This document shows positions 51,421 through 59,391 of a DNA stretch of 64,000 nucleotides, piece by piece; position 1 is the stretch's first letter; every line of letters starts with the position of its first letter. The notes beneath the pieces were generated by a model that searched no databases, had not been told where the DNA came from, and was given only the letters and a program-made list of their open reading frames with translations. Location: positions 405,684 to 469,683 of the forward strand of contig NZ_JAHUTS010000002.1 of assembly GCF_019209835.1 (NCBI RefSeq), given 5' to 3'. A program made the position numbers and the translations under genes. This DNA comes from Enterovibrio paralichthyis. Its GTDB lineage: Bacteria; Pseudomonadota; Gammaproteobacteria; Enterobacterales; Vibrionaceae.

Positions 51421-53223
51421 ATGAAAGCCATCGTCCCCGCGTGTCTGTTATCTCTCGTAGCAGGACATGCCTATGCCACCAGCCCCGCGAAACCAGTGGC
51501 TGATGTGGTTTACCACAATGCGCAGGTCATTACCGTGAATGATGGACAGCCCGAGGCGCAGGCCGTTGCTGTCCGCGACGGTAAAATACTGGCCGTGGGC
51601 TCGGACAAAGAAGTCATGGGATTTGCAGACCCGCGTACCAAAGTCGTCGATTTGCAAGGTTTGACCATGATTCCCGGTTTTATTGATGCACACGGCCATG
51701 TAATGAATACCGGGCTTCAGGCGGTTTCAGCCAATCTGCTCTCTCCACCGGATGGTCCAGTCACAGATATTGCCTCCCTGCAGGACGCACTGCGTAAATG
51801 GGCGGCTGTGCCTGGCAACAAAGGCCAGAAATTTATCATCGGCTTTGGTTACGACGACTCCCAGCTCAAAGAGCAAATCCATCCTACCCGCTACGATTTG
51901 GATGCCGTTTCGAAAGATGTGCCGATTCTCATCATCCACCAGTCTGGCCACATTGGTGTCCTGAACAGTAAAGCACTGGAAATGATGAACCTGACTGCCG
52001 CGAGCAAAAATCCACCGGGAGGCGTTATCCGCCGCTTGCCAGATAGCCAGGAACCCAATGGCGTATTGGAAGAATCCGCTTTCTTTGGCGCACTTATCCC
52101 GCTGTTTACCCAGATTAGCCCTGAAGAAAATGAGATGCTGTTCCAGGCCGGGATGAAGCTGTACTCCAAGTACGGTTACACCACGGCGCAGGAAGGCCGT
52201 ACCATGACTGACAGTGTCAAAACCATGTATGACATTGCGCAAAAAGAAAAACTACTGCTGGATGTGGTGGCCTACACCGATATTCAGCTCGGCACTGAAA
52301 TCATGAAGCCGCCTTACTACGACGGTACTTATCACAATGGTTTCCGCGTGGGCGGGGTAAAACTGACGCTGGACGGATCACCGCAAGGCAAAACGGCCTG
52401 GCTGACGCAACCCTACCTGGTGCCGCCGGAAGGCCAGAAGCCGGGTTACCGTGGTTATCCCATTATGTCTGACGAAGAAGCGGAAAAATACGTGTCGCAG
52501 GCAATGGAAAATGGCTGGCAGTTGCTGACCCATGCCAACGGAGATGCAGCCATCGACCAATATATCCGTGCCGTGGCCCGTGCAACTAAAAAGTATGGTG
52601 CGAAGGAACGCCGCTTTGTCGCAATCCATGCCCAGACCGCCCGTGAAGATCAGGTGCAGTCTTTTTACGAGCTGAACATCATGCCTTCCTTCTTCCCGAT
52701 GCATACCTTCTATTGGGGTGACTGGCATGCACAGTCTGTGCTGGGTGACGAGCGTGCAGAGAACATTTCACCCACCGGCTGGGCGCTCGATCGCGGCATG
52801 ATATTCACCTCACACCATGATGCGCCGGTTGCCTTCCCAGATTCCATGCGCGTTTACTCAGCAACGGTAAACCGCATTACCCGAAGTGGGCGTGTACTTG
52901 GACGGGATCAACGGGTTTCAGCCATGACAGCCCTGAAAGCACAGACTATCTGGGCGGCCTATCAACACTTCGAGGAAGACAGCAAAGGCTCGATTGAACC
53001 AGGAAAAGTGGCCGACCTCGTGGTGCTGTCCGACAACCCACTGGAAATCGACCCGCTGAAACTGGCAGATATCAAGGTGCTGACCACCATCAAAGATGGC
53101 AAGGTCATATACACCAAAAAGCCGGATGAAAACGCCATGATAAGCTGTGCGGAATCCAAGAAGTGTCAGACACTTGCAACAGAAACCATGATGGTTGCAG
53201 GCATTATTCCTCATCGCCATTGA
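51421..53223 (+). CDS. Exported amidohydrolase, YtcJ-like (amidohydrolase 3 family)
   Basis: A 600-residue metal-dependent hydrolase with a signal peptide (MKAIVPACLLSLVAGHAYA), so it acts in the periplasm or at the envelope. The beta-sandwich start DVVYHNAQVITVNDGQPEAQ leads to the metal site PGFIDAHGHVMNTG. Later parts have LTLDGSPQGKTAWLT, LTHANGDAAIDQYI, FTSHHDAPVAFPDS and the closing SIEPGKVADLVVLSDNPL, all typical of YtcJ-like enzymes. Substrates of this group are largely unknown amides or cyclic ureides. AAGGAAAAA precedes the ATG. The gene follows adenine deaminase closely and is closed by a terminator. Confidence 0.82.
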   Translation: MKAIVPACLLSLVAGHAYATSPAKPVADVVYHNAQVITVNDGQPEAQAVAVRDGKILAVGSDKEVMGFADPRTKVVDLQGLTMIPGFIDAHGHVMNTGLQAVSANLLSPPDGPVTDIASLQDALRKWAAVPGNKGQKFIIGFGYDDSQLKEQIHPTRYDLDAVSKDVPILIIHQSGHIGVLNSKALEMMNLTAASKNPPGGVIRRLPDSQEPNGVLEESAFFGALIPLFTQISPEENEMLFQAGMKLYSKYGYTTAQEGRTMTDSVKTMYDIAQKEKLLLDVVAYTDIQLGTEIMKPPYYDGTYHNGFRVGGVKLTLDGSPQGKTAWLTQPYLVPPEGQKPGYRGYPIMSDEEAEKYVSQAMENGWQLLTHANGDAAIDQYIRAVARATKKYGAKERRFVAIHAQTAREDQVQSFYELNIMPSFFPMHTFYWGDWHAQSVLGDERAENISPTGWALDRGMIFTSHHDAPVAFPDSMRVYSATVNRITRSGRVLGRDQRVSAMTALKAQTIWAAYQHFEEDSKGSIEPGKVADLVVLSDNPLEIDPLKLADIKVLTTIKDGKVIYTKKPDENAMISCAESKKCQTLATETMMVAGIIPHRH

Positions 53224-53249
53224 TACAGGTGGATAGTTGATAAAGAGAA

Positions 53250-53276
53250 AGGCTGCGCTTACCCGCAGCTTTTTTG
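53250..53276 (+). terminator. Terminator after the amidohydrolase gene
   Basis: Stem AGCTGCG-type: GCTGCG / CGCAGC with a 6-nt loop and six T. Confidence 0.8.
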
Positions 53277-53569
53277 CAATGTCCATGCAGGAATGCCTTG
53301 CCGCCTTCTGACAGGGGAAAACAGGCCGGTCAACAAAATAGAATGCAAACTTATCAAATCGCCCCAAAACCGTAGTAACAAGCAATCAAAGTGAATATTT
53401 TTGCTGATTTACTTGTCATTATCTTCAACTCTATGAGATAACGTCGCTCCTGTTTTCAGCGAACGTGCGTAAGCGGCGACGGATAACGCCCTGTCATTCC
53501 CGTTCTCTGGGGCATGAAAGAATGAAGACTCTCACTTGTCATGGACGATGATGAGATAACAGAGGCTTT
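53277..53569. other. Intergenic region upstream of gltS
   Basis: About 290 bp, no coding potential recognised. Expected to contain the gltS promoter. An interrupted inverted pair (ACGTCGC / GCGACG, about 53444-53482) is the only structure noted. Confidence 0.35.
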
Positions 53570-54796
53570 ATGAATCAACTAATTTCTGTCGGCACACTTG
53601 AGTCCTTTCTGATCGCCATTTTTGTGCTTTTTCTCGGTCATTTCATCAATGCCCGGATCCCCATTCTCAAGCAATTCAACATTCCCGAACCCATTGTGGG
53701 CGGACTGGTCGTTGCGACCGTAATCACCCTGCTCCACCTGAACGGTATTGAGCTGAGTTTCAGCCTCCCGATGCAGCATACCTTTATGCTGATGTTCTTC
53801 GCCACCGTGGGGCTGGCTGCCAACTATACCCAGTTGGTCAAAGGCGGCGCCAAAGTCTTTATCTTCCTGGGTGTGGCATCACTCTACATCGTCTTGCAAA
53901 ACGGCGTGGGAATTGCCCTTGCGAGTGCACTGGGTCTTGACCCCCTGATGGGGCTGATTGCCGGCTCGATTACCCTGTCCGGCGGACATGGCACCGGCGC
54001 GGCGTGGTCGCAGACATTCCAGGATGTTTACGGCCTTGAAAACGTGCTCGAAATTGCCATGGCTTCCGCCACCTTCGGTCTGATCATGGGCGGCATTATC
54101 GGCAGTCCGGTCGCGCAGCGCCTGATTGAAAAACACCAGCTTAAATCCGATTACGGCAATACTTGCACCACCCATGAACGCTTCCCTGAACTGGTTACAT
54201 ACAACGAGAACGAGGAAGACAAAGTCACCGCCAAGAAAGTAATCGAAACCCTGTTTGTCCTGCTGATTTGTGTCACCGGGGCGAAGTATCTGGAGCAGTT
54301 TGTCCGCGGTTTTGAAATCTCGTGGCTGATGATCCCAGACTTTGTCTACGCCCTGTTTATCGGCGTGGTTATCACCAATGTCGCGGAAGTCACCAAGGCG
54401 AAAAAGCTGGATGTGGAAACCGTCGATATTCTGGGTACAGTGTCTTTGGCGTTGTTTTTAGCCATGGCACTGATGAGCCTCAAGCTGTGGAACATTCTGG
54501 ATTTGGCGTTGCCATTTTTGATGATCCTGATGGTGCAATCGGCCATGCTGGCAGTCTTTGCCTATTTCGTTACCTACCGCATCATGGGTAAAAACTACGA
54601 TGCCGCCGTGATTTCCAGCGGGCATTGTGGCTTTGGACTGGGCGCAACACCCACCGCGGTGATGAACATGGGCTCGGTGGTAAACCGCTTTGGCCCTTCC
54701 CCACAGGCGTTTATGGTGGTGCCTATTGTCGGTGCGTTCTTTATCGACATCGTGAACCTGGTAATCCTCCAAGCCACGCTCAGTGTGATTGGTTAA
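53570..54796 (+). CDS. gltS: Sodium/glutamate symporter GltS
   Basis: Inner-membrane Na+-coupled glutamate transporter, 408 residues, similar in length to E. coli GltS (401). Two inverted halves are visible, each with a re-entrant GG-rich loop: SITLSGGHGTGAAW in the first and SSGHCGFGLGATPTAVMNM in the second. FNIPEPIVGGLVVA near the start and PQAFMVVPIVGAFFIDIVN near the end are typical. GAGGCTTT precedes the ATG. It is followed by a FUSC-family gene after about 250 bp without a clear terminator. Confidence 0.95.
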   Translation: MNQLISVGTLESFLIAIFVLFLGHFINARIPILKQFNIPEPIVGGLVVATVITLLHLNGIELSFSLPMQHTFMLMFFATVGLAANYTQLVKGGAKVFIFLGVASLYIVLQNGVGIALASALGLDPLMGLIAGSITLSGGHGTGAAWSQTFQDVYGLENVLEIAMASATFGLIMGGIIGSPVAQRLIEKHQLKSDYGNTCTTHERFPELVTYNENEEDKVTAKKVIETLFVLLICVTGAKYLEQFVRGFEISWLMIPDFVYALFIGVVITNVAEVTKAKKLDVETVDILGTVSLALFLAMALMSLKLWNILDLALPFLMILMVQSAMLAVFAYFVTYRIMGKNYDAAVISSGHCGFGLGATPTAVMNMGSVVNRFGPSPQAFMVVPIVGAFFIDIVNLVILQATLSVIG

Positions 54797-54977
54797 TGCC
54801 TGCGCCGCGCACGTGACATGATATCCCGCGCGCAATAATGTTATGCGCGATGAAGGCTTCTCCGCCGCCTCCTCGCGCTGTTTCCCCCCTTTTTTCACAC
54901 ACAGCATTGGATGCGATAGCGACCTTTGTCCCAGTCGCATTGTTAAACATACAATTTTTCCGCTACTCGTTATGCTT

Positions 54978-55009
54978 GTACCTAAACAACCTGAAGATGC
55001 AGGATTCAG
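54978..55009. repeat. Half copy of the CCTGAAGATGCAGG palindromic repeat
   Basis: GTACCTAAACAACCTGAAGATGCAGG matches the left arm and core of the copies at 57208-57257 and 7367-7405, but the right arm is missing. It sits 40 bp before the chosen start of the FUSC-family gene. Confidence 0.5.
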
Positions 55010-55043
55010 CCAGATAACAGGTCGTCCGTTGGGGTCGGTGTTT

Positions 55044-56072
55044 ATGCAGCAATACACCCAATTCGCGCAACACCACGCGCGTCTGCTTTATATGGTCAGG
55101 GTTTCACTGGTTTTGGGATTTATCCTGGTCGTCATCCGCCTGACTGCCATCCCCTATGGCTATTGGGCACTCATCACTGCGGTGACCATTCTCGGTGCTA
55201 TTCCCTTTGTTGGCGGGGTAATTTCCAAAGCCAACCAGCGCATTTCCGGCACCATTGCCGGTGGTTTGATTGGCCTCTCCCTGTTCCTTATCCCTCCGCA
55301 GTATCACTGGACACACCACATCGCCCTGTTCGGACTGATGATATTTGCCATGTACTTTACGCAGGAGAAGTACGCTTACGCCGCGCTGATGTCAGTGATC
55401 ACTATCGTTATCGTCGCCGGTGGCGGCCCCACGGACTTTGAGGCAGCCGGTTGGCGTATTATCAACGTATTTTGGGCGGCCGTGGTCTCTATCCTCGCCA
55501 GCCTGTTTATCTTCCCGGCACGGGCAAAAGACCAGTTTGTCGTCCTGCTTGAGAAGTTTGTCAGCCAGTGCAGCGAGATCTATCACCACCACAATGCAGA
55601 AATGGCGAAACACACCTTTTCCCCTATCCACGCCGAAAAACTGTCAGAGATTATTGATAAACAGACTACCCTGTTGCCCCATGCAGCGCGGGAAGCACGC
55701 GCATTGAAGCCCGTGTTTGTCGCCATTCTTGCGATTCAAAAGCGCATCAGCGCTGACATGGAAACCCTTGTCAGCACCTACTGGGAACAACAGCAAGGCA
55801 AAGAAAAAATCAGTGATTTGGAGGGGCTGACCGCTGCAAAAGAAGAGCTGGCGGATTGCTTCGAAAAGCTGGCGCTGGAAATTCCTTCCCGCAAAATCGA
55901 AAGCATTGAACCGGAAAACCTTGCCTTGATGAGCCTGATCCCGAATCACAAAAGCACAGAAAGCGAAGATTTCAGCGACATCAGCTATTTTGGGTATCTT
56001 TGGTTGAACCGAGAACTGGCAAGACAATTCGCCCAACTTACCGCTGCCAGCAAGAGGCTCAATACCTACTAA
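55044..56072 (+). CDS. FUSC-family inner-membrane protein
   Basis: A 342-residue protein with an N-terminal membrane domain of about six helices (residues 15-160) and a C-terminal cytoplasmic alpha-helical part. IPYGYWALITAVTILGAIPF with RISGTIAGGLIGLSLFLI matches the fusaric-acid-resistance/YccS-like (FUSC) half-domain, whose members are linked to aromatic acid export. No membrane fusion or outer-membrane partner gene is nearby. The start is uncertain: the frame is open from 54843, and neither the ATG at 54972 nor that at 55044 has a convincing ribosome site. The later start is preferred because the earlier part overlaps a dispersed repeat. Confidence 0.75.
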   Translation: MQQYTQFAQHHARLLYMVRVSLVLGFILVVIRLTAIPYGYWALITAVTILGAIPFVGGVISKANQRISGTIAGGLIGLSLFLIPPQYHWTHHIALFGLMIFAMYFTQEKYAYAALMSVITIVIVAGGGPTDFEAAGWRIINVFWAAVVSILASLFIFPARAKDQFVVLLEKFVSQCSEIYHHHNAEMAKHTFSPIHAEKLSEIIDKQTTLLPHAAREARALKPVFVAILAIQKRISADMETLVSTYWEQQQGKEKISDLEGLTAAKEELADCFEKLALEIPSRKIESIEPENLALMSLIPNHKSTESEDFSDISYFGYLWLNRELARQFAQLTAASKRLNTY

Positions 56073-56087
56073 CTTTGTGCAGGGCTG

Positions 56088-56780
56088 TTACACCACGACG
56101 AGCGTATACACCCGGCTGTCGTCAATCAGGTAATGCCCTTTCGGTGTGAGTACGTCCCCTTCATAGACGTAAGTATTCACATCTGACTTAAATTCAATGG
56201 TCTGCTTCTCGCTATCGATAAAGTTGATGCGGTAATCGAGGAAGGTGGATTTGGTTTTCTTGATTTGATAAAGGCATTTAAACAGGCTTTCCTTGGCCGA
56301 ATAGGCAAGGCTCGTCATGGTGGGGAAATCAAAACCGGCGGCAGACAACAGCCCCTTTTCCAGTGGATCCAAGACAGAAAAGCTCATTTCCGTCGCCACT
56401 TCCTGCGTGAAAACTGACTCCACATTCAAACCTGTACTGAGATACAAGTGCGTTTCGCAGACCGCGACAGCAACCAGGTCTTTGCATTGTGAAATAGAAC
56501 CGATATAGCCATTTGGCCAGACAGGTAAACGGTTCTCTACCGGTATTTCTGAAACATCACATCCCGCTTCATTCAACACATATTTGGACAAAAAATAACC
56601 AGATAAAAACTCCGCCTTTCGATATTTGTTCGCTTTTGTCAGGTGACTTGGTACTTTCCCGACAAATTGTTGAAACAACTCTTCGGTGTATTCACTCCGT
56701 TTGAATTTCGATGTATAGACAATGCCTTCAAAGTCTAAAAAGCTCAACATACTGGGTTGAGACGCAAACCGACGAAGCAC
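56088..56780 (-). CDS. 4'-phosphopantetheinyl transferase superfamily protein (EntD/Sfp type)
   Basis: Mg2+-dependent enzyme, about 230 residues, that moves the phosphopantetheine arm of CoA to a serine of carrier proteins. Visible motifs are RKAEFLSGYFLSKYVL, PVWPNGYIGSISQCKDL (the P1/P2 region WP-G-xxGSISH, with Gln at the usual His), GLNVESV (metal Asp/Glu region, Asn where Asp is usual) and YSAKESLFKCLY. The start is set at the GTG 56780, just after AAAGGAGAAAGGAG; an ATG at 56750 lacks such a signal. No siderophore, polyketide or fatty-acid synthase gene is in the window, so its carrier protein is elsewhere. AT-richer than its neighbours. Confidence 0.8.
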   Translation of the reverse strand: MLRRFASQPSMLSFLDFEGIVYTSKFKRSEYTEELFQQFVGKVPSHLTKANKYRKAEFLSGYFLSKYVLNEAGCDVSEIPVENRLPVWPNGYIGSISQCKDLVAVAVCETHLYLSTGLNVESVFTQEVATEMSFSVLDPLEKGLLSAAGFDFPTMTSLAYSAKESLFKCLYQIKKTKSTFLDYRINFIDSEKQTIEFKSDVNTYVYEGDVLTPKGHYLIDDSRVYTLVVV

Positions 56781-57329
56781 CAAACTCCTTTCTCCTTTAC
56801 CGTATAAAATCAAAACAAAATAGATAAACCAGCCATTTTAAAGCGCTGCAAAATAGATATTTTCTCTTGCCATTTATTGTGAGTGATGAAAAAAGTCTCA
56901 CACCCAAAAATTAATCCACTAAATCTATAATATTTTCAACAACAAGAGTTTATGCAGTTTTGAGAACAGCGTATTTAAGGTAATCCTTACGCAATTAAAT
57001 CAACACAAGCAACTGTTATAAAAGATAATTATCGCAGAAAACAAAGAATGAAATTTACAATTATTTCCTAATTTAAAATTTTCTCAGCCCTCAAACTGAT
57101 ATTGATAAAAATATGGAATCCGCCTTCAATACCCTTTCAAAAATTGGGCATATTCCAGGCACTTTAATACCTTTTCAATACATTGGATGAAAAAATGCTT
57201 AGCAGGCTATATAGCTAAACGCCCTGAAGATGCGGGATTCAGATCGTTTGGGCATATTGAAATGCACGAATAATTGACGTTTATGTCTTGATTTCAAATC
57301 ACGGCAAAGACAAATAATTAAGAAGAGAC
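56781..57329. other. AT-rich intergenic region with one palindromic repeat
   Basis: About 550 bp, strongly AT-rich, no open reading frame supported. It holds repeat copy at 57208-57257. Lower GC than the rest of the window. Confidence 0.5.
57208..57257. repeat. Palindromic repeat, CCTGAAGATGCAGG family, copy 3
   Basis: Outer arms ATATAGCTAAACG and CGTTTGGGCATAT with inner CCCTGAAGATGCGGG, the clearest full-length member in the window. Confidence 0.65.
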
Positions 57330-57357
57330 AAAAAACAGGCTTCAAGAAGCCTGTTTT
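57330..57357 (-). terminator. Terminator overlapping the end of the receiver remnant
   Basis: Stem AAACAGGCTTC / GAAGCCTGTTT, T-run on the minus strand. The stem includes the last codons and stop of the remnant frame. Confidence 0.85.
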
Positions 57358-57524
57358 ACTATTTTCGCTACCTTTTTGCTGATCACATCCGCCTGGGTGG
57401 GTTTCACTATGGAATCGTTGGCGCCGTTACTTATACAAGTTCTGAAGATCTCTTTGTCCGAATGACTGGTCAGCATGATCACTGGGATATCTTTCAGCTT
57501 TGGCATGGTATGGACGGCGCGCAA
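57342..57524 (-). pseudogene. 3' remnant of a CheY-like receiver-domain gene
   Basis: Sixty codons read MPKLKDIPVIMLTSHSDKEI followed by FRTCISNGANDSIVKPTQAD and a final helix. This is the second half of a response-regulator receiver: beta-4 with the conserved Ser/Thr (MLTS) and beta-5 with the conserved Lys-Pro (IVKP). The first half, with the acidic pair and the phospho-acceptor Asp, is absent. The frame stays open upstream only to about 57562 and does not resemble a receiver there. The original terminator is retained. The break lies about 75-110 bp from the 3' end of tRNA-Ser, so a recombination or excision event near the tRNA is possible. Confidence 0.65.
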
Positions 57525-57597
57525 CGTTGTCTCGCTTCGCTCGGCTGAACCCTGGTCTAGGCTTCTGCATCCCTATCCCAGGCGGTTTATCCCAGAT

Positions 57598-57628
57598 ACG
57601 AAAAAGCCCGCTAAGTTTAGCGGGCTTT
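57598..57628 (-). terminator. Terminator of the tRNA-Ser gene
   Basis: Stem AAAGCCCGCTA / TAGCGGGCTTT with TTTTTC tail on the minus strand, 9 bp after the CCA end. Confidence 0.9.
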
Positions 57629-57636
57629 CTCTAATT

Positions 57637-57727
57637 TGGCGGAGGGATAGGGATTTGAACCCTAGATACGCTATTAACGTATGCCGGTTTTCAAGACCGG
57701 TGCTTTCAACCACTCAGCCATCCCTCC
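57637..57727 (-). tRNA. serT: tRNA-Ser (anticodon UGA)
   Basis: Ninety-one nt on the minus strand. The acceptor GGAGGGA pairs with TCCCTCC, the discriminator is G, and CCA is encoded. The D-arm contains TGGTTGAAAGCA. The anticodon arm is CCGGT-CTTGAAA-ACCGG with anticodon TGA. The long class II variable arm (CATACG...CGTATC) confirms serine. The T-arm reads AGGGTTCAAATCCCT. A good promoter lies upstream and a terminator downstream, so it is a single-gene unit. Confidence 0.97.
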
Positions 57728-57740
57728 GTAAGTGCTGCGT

Positions 57741-57769
57741 ATACTACCCAGCAGAGACCAAGCTGTAAA
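57741..57769 (-). promoter_or_regulatory. Promoter of tRNA-Ser
   Basis: On the minus strand: -35 TTTACA (57764-57769), 17-bp spacer, -10 TAGTAT (57741-57746), then a GC-rich discriminator as in stringently controlled stable RNA promoters. Confidence 0.7.
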
Positions 57770-58119
57770 GCAGATATTTATGCACAACCATCCGTTCGGA
57801 CATGATTCATTCATTTAGATCACATTGCATGCAAATCTCGCTCAACTGAGCATCGTCAGGCCACCACAAAGCTATCCCATTTTTATCGTGGCGAATAATT
57901 ACTCAATTAAAGTTTGCTAATATTCACACTGAAAAGGAAATGCACAAAAACAAACAACAGACACTGATGTTCCTCTTTGTTGAACATTCCGTACATAAGA
58001 CTCTAAATCTGATGCGTAAAAACAGCGTGTTACAGAAAGTGCTTCTTCACATTTTTCCATGAAAATCTAGCTAAATGTCGCAAGATTATTGCCTAGGTCA
58101 CACCTCTAACTTGTTCAAT

Positions 58120-58170
58120 TTGCAGCCAACAAATGGCCTCCTATACTTGCGTTGTTAACATTGTGTTAAC
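58120..58170 (+). promoter_or_regulatory. aap operon promoter with a palindromic operator
   Basis: -35 TTGCAG (58120-58125), 16-bp spacer, -10 TATACT (58142-58147). A perfect dyad GTTAACA-TTG-TGTTAAC (58154-58170) sits at the expected transcription start, a position suited to a repressor. The remaining sequence 57770-58119 and the ~115-nt leader to aapJ show no gene. Confidence 0.5.
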
Positions 58171-58285
58171 CAAATTGTAAATTTAAGTGGTTTTACGAGG
58201 TTCACATCACTTTTGAGGCAATGAGCCGCGAATGAGCCTTGTCAATGGGTAACTACCATTAACAACCAATAAAGGATTGATAGGT

Positions 58286-59314
58286 ATGGTTTCTAAAAAG
58301 TCGACATTGGGGCTTGCTGTAATTTCAGCAGTTCTGTTCGCTAGCGGTGCAAACGCCGAAGGTGAAAGCACGTTGGATAAAGTCAAAAAGGCCGGTGTGA
58401 TTAGCTGTGGCGTAAGTACAGGTCTTCCAGGCTTCTCGAACCCAAATGCTGAAGGTCAATGGGAAGGTATTGACGTTGAATTTTGTCAGGCAATGGCTGC
58501 AGCCGTGTTGGGTGATAAAAGCAAAGTTAAATATGTTCCACTGACTGCGAAAGAGCGCTTCACTGCCCTGCAATCTGGCGAAATTGATGTGCTGTCCCGT
58601 AACACAACCTGGACGTTACAACGTGACGGTACACTGGGTCTTAACTTCGTCGGTGTGAACTATTACGACGGCCAGGGCTTTATGGTGAAAAAAGATCTGG
58701 GTGTAAACAGTGCATTGGAACTGGACGGCGCTTCTGTCTGTGTTCAATCAGGTACCACTACCGAACTGAACCTCTCCGACTACTTCCGTTCAAACGGCAT
58801 CTCCTTCAAGCCTGTGGTTTACGATACGTATGATGCGACGGTTAAAGGTTTTGAATCTGGCCGTTGTGACACACTCACTACTGACCAGTCCGGCCTTTAC
58901 GCTTCCCGTATCAAGCTAGCTGATCCAAATAGTGCAGTGGTACTGCCAGAAATCATCTCGAAAGAGCCTCTGGGCCCGGTTGTTCGCCAGGGTGATGATA
59001 ACTGGTTCAACATTGCGAAGTGGACTCTGAACACCATGATCAATGCTGAGGAATTTGGTATCACCCAAGCCAACGTTGATGAAATGGTCAAGTCTAAAGA
59101 TCCAAACATCCGCCGTATCCTCGGTCAGGACGGTCCTAAAGGTAAAGGTCTGAACCTGAATGATGACTGGGGTTACCAAATCATCAAGCAAGTGGGTAAC
59201 TACGACGAAAGCTTCCAGCGCACAGTGGGTGAAGGTTCACCGCTACAAATCCAACGTGGCGTGAACGCACTGTGGACTGACGGCGGCATCCTGTACGCGC
59301 CACCTATCCGCTAA
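58286..59314 (+). CDS. aapJ: General L-amino acid ABC transporter, periplasmic binding protein AapJ
   Basis: Solute-binding protein of 342 residues with signal peptide (cleaved near GANA, residue 24). It belongs to the AapJ/BztA branch of the polar amino acid family 3: AGVISCGVSTGLPGFSNPN, EGIDVEFCQAMAAAVLGD, LTAKERFTALQSGEIDVLSR and the long C-terminal half with NIRRILGQDG and GVNALWTDGGILYAPP. It is longer than ordinary family 3 binders, as AapJ is. The ATG at 58286 with AAAGGA 9 nt upstream is chosen over the TTG at 58277. First gene of the aapJQMP operon. Confidence 0.95.
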   Translation: MVSKKSTLGLAVISAVLFASGANAEGESTLDKVKKAGVISCGVSTGLPGFSNPNAEGQWEGIDVEFCQAMAAAVLGDKSKVKYVPLTAKERFTALQSGEIDVLSRNTTWTLQRDGTLGLNFVGVNYYDGQGFMVKKDLGVNSALELDGASVCVQSGTTTELNLSDYFRSNGISFKPVVYDTYDATVKGFESGRCDTLTTDQSGLYASRIKLADPNSAVVLPEIISKEPLGPVVRQGDDNWFNIAKWTLNTMINAEEFGITQANVDEMVKSKDPNIRRILGQDGPKGKGLNLNDDWGYQIIKQVGNYDESFQRTVGEGSPLQIQRGVNALWTDGGILYAPPIR

Positions 59315-59391
59315 TCAATCGAATAATAACGAATGTTGGGGCACGAGTGTTGTGCCCCTTAGTTAACGTGAAAGGATAGAGGTGCAGTTGT

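Noticed and set aside
57475..57768. Plus-strand frame of 97 codons across the tRNA
   Set aside because: It runs through tRNA-Ser and its terminator; a common spurious frame.
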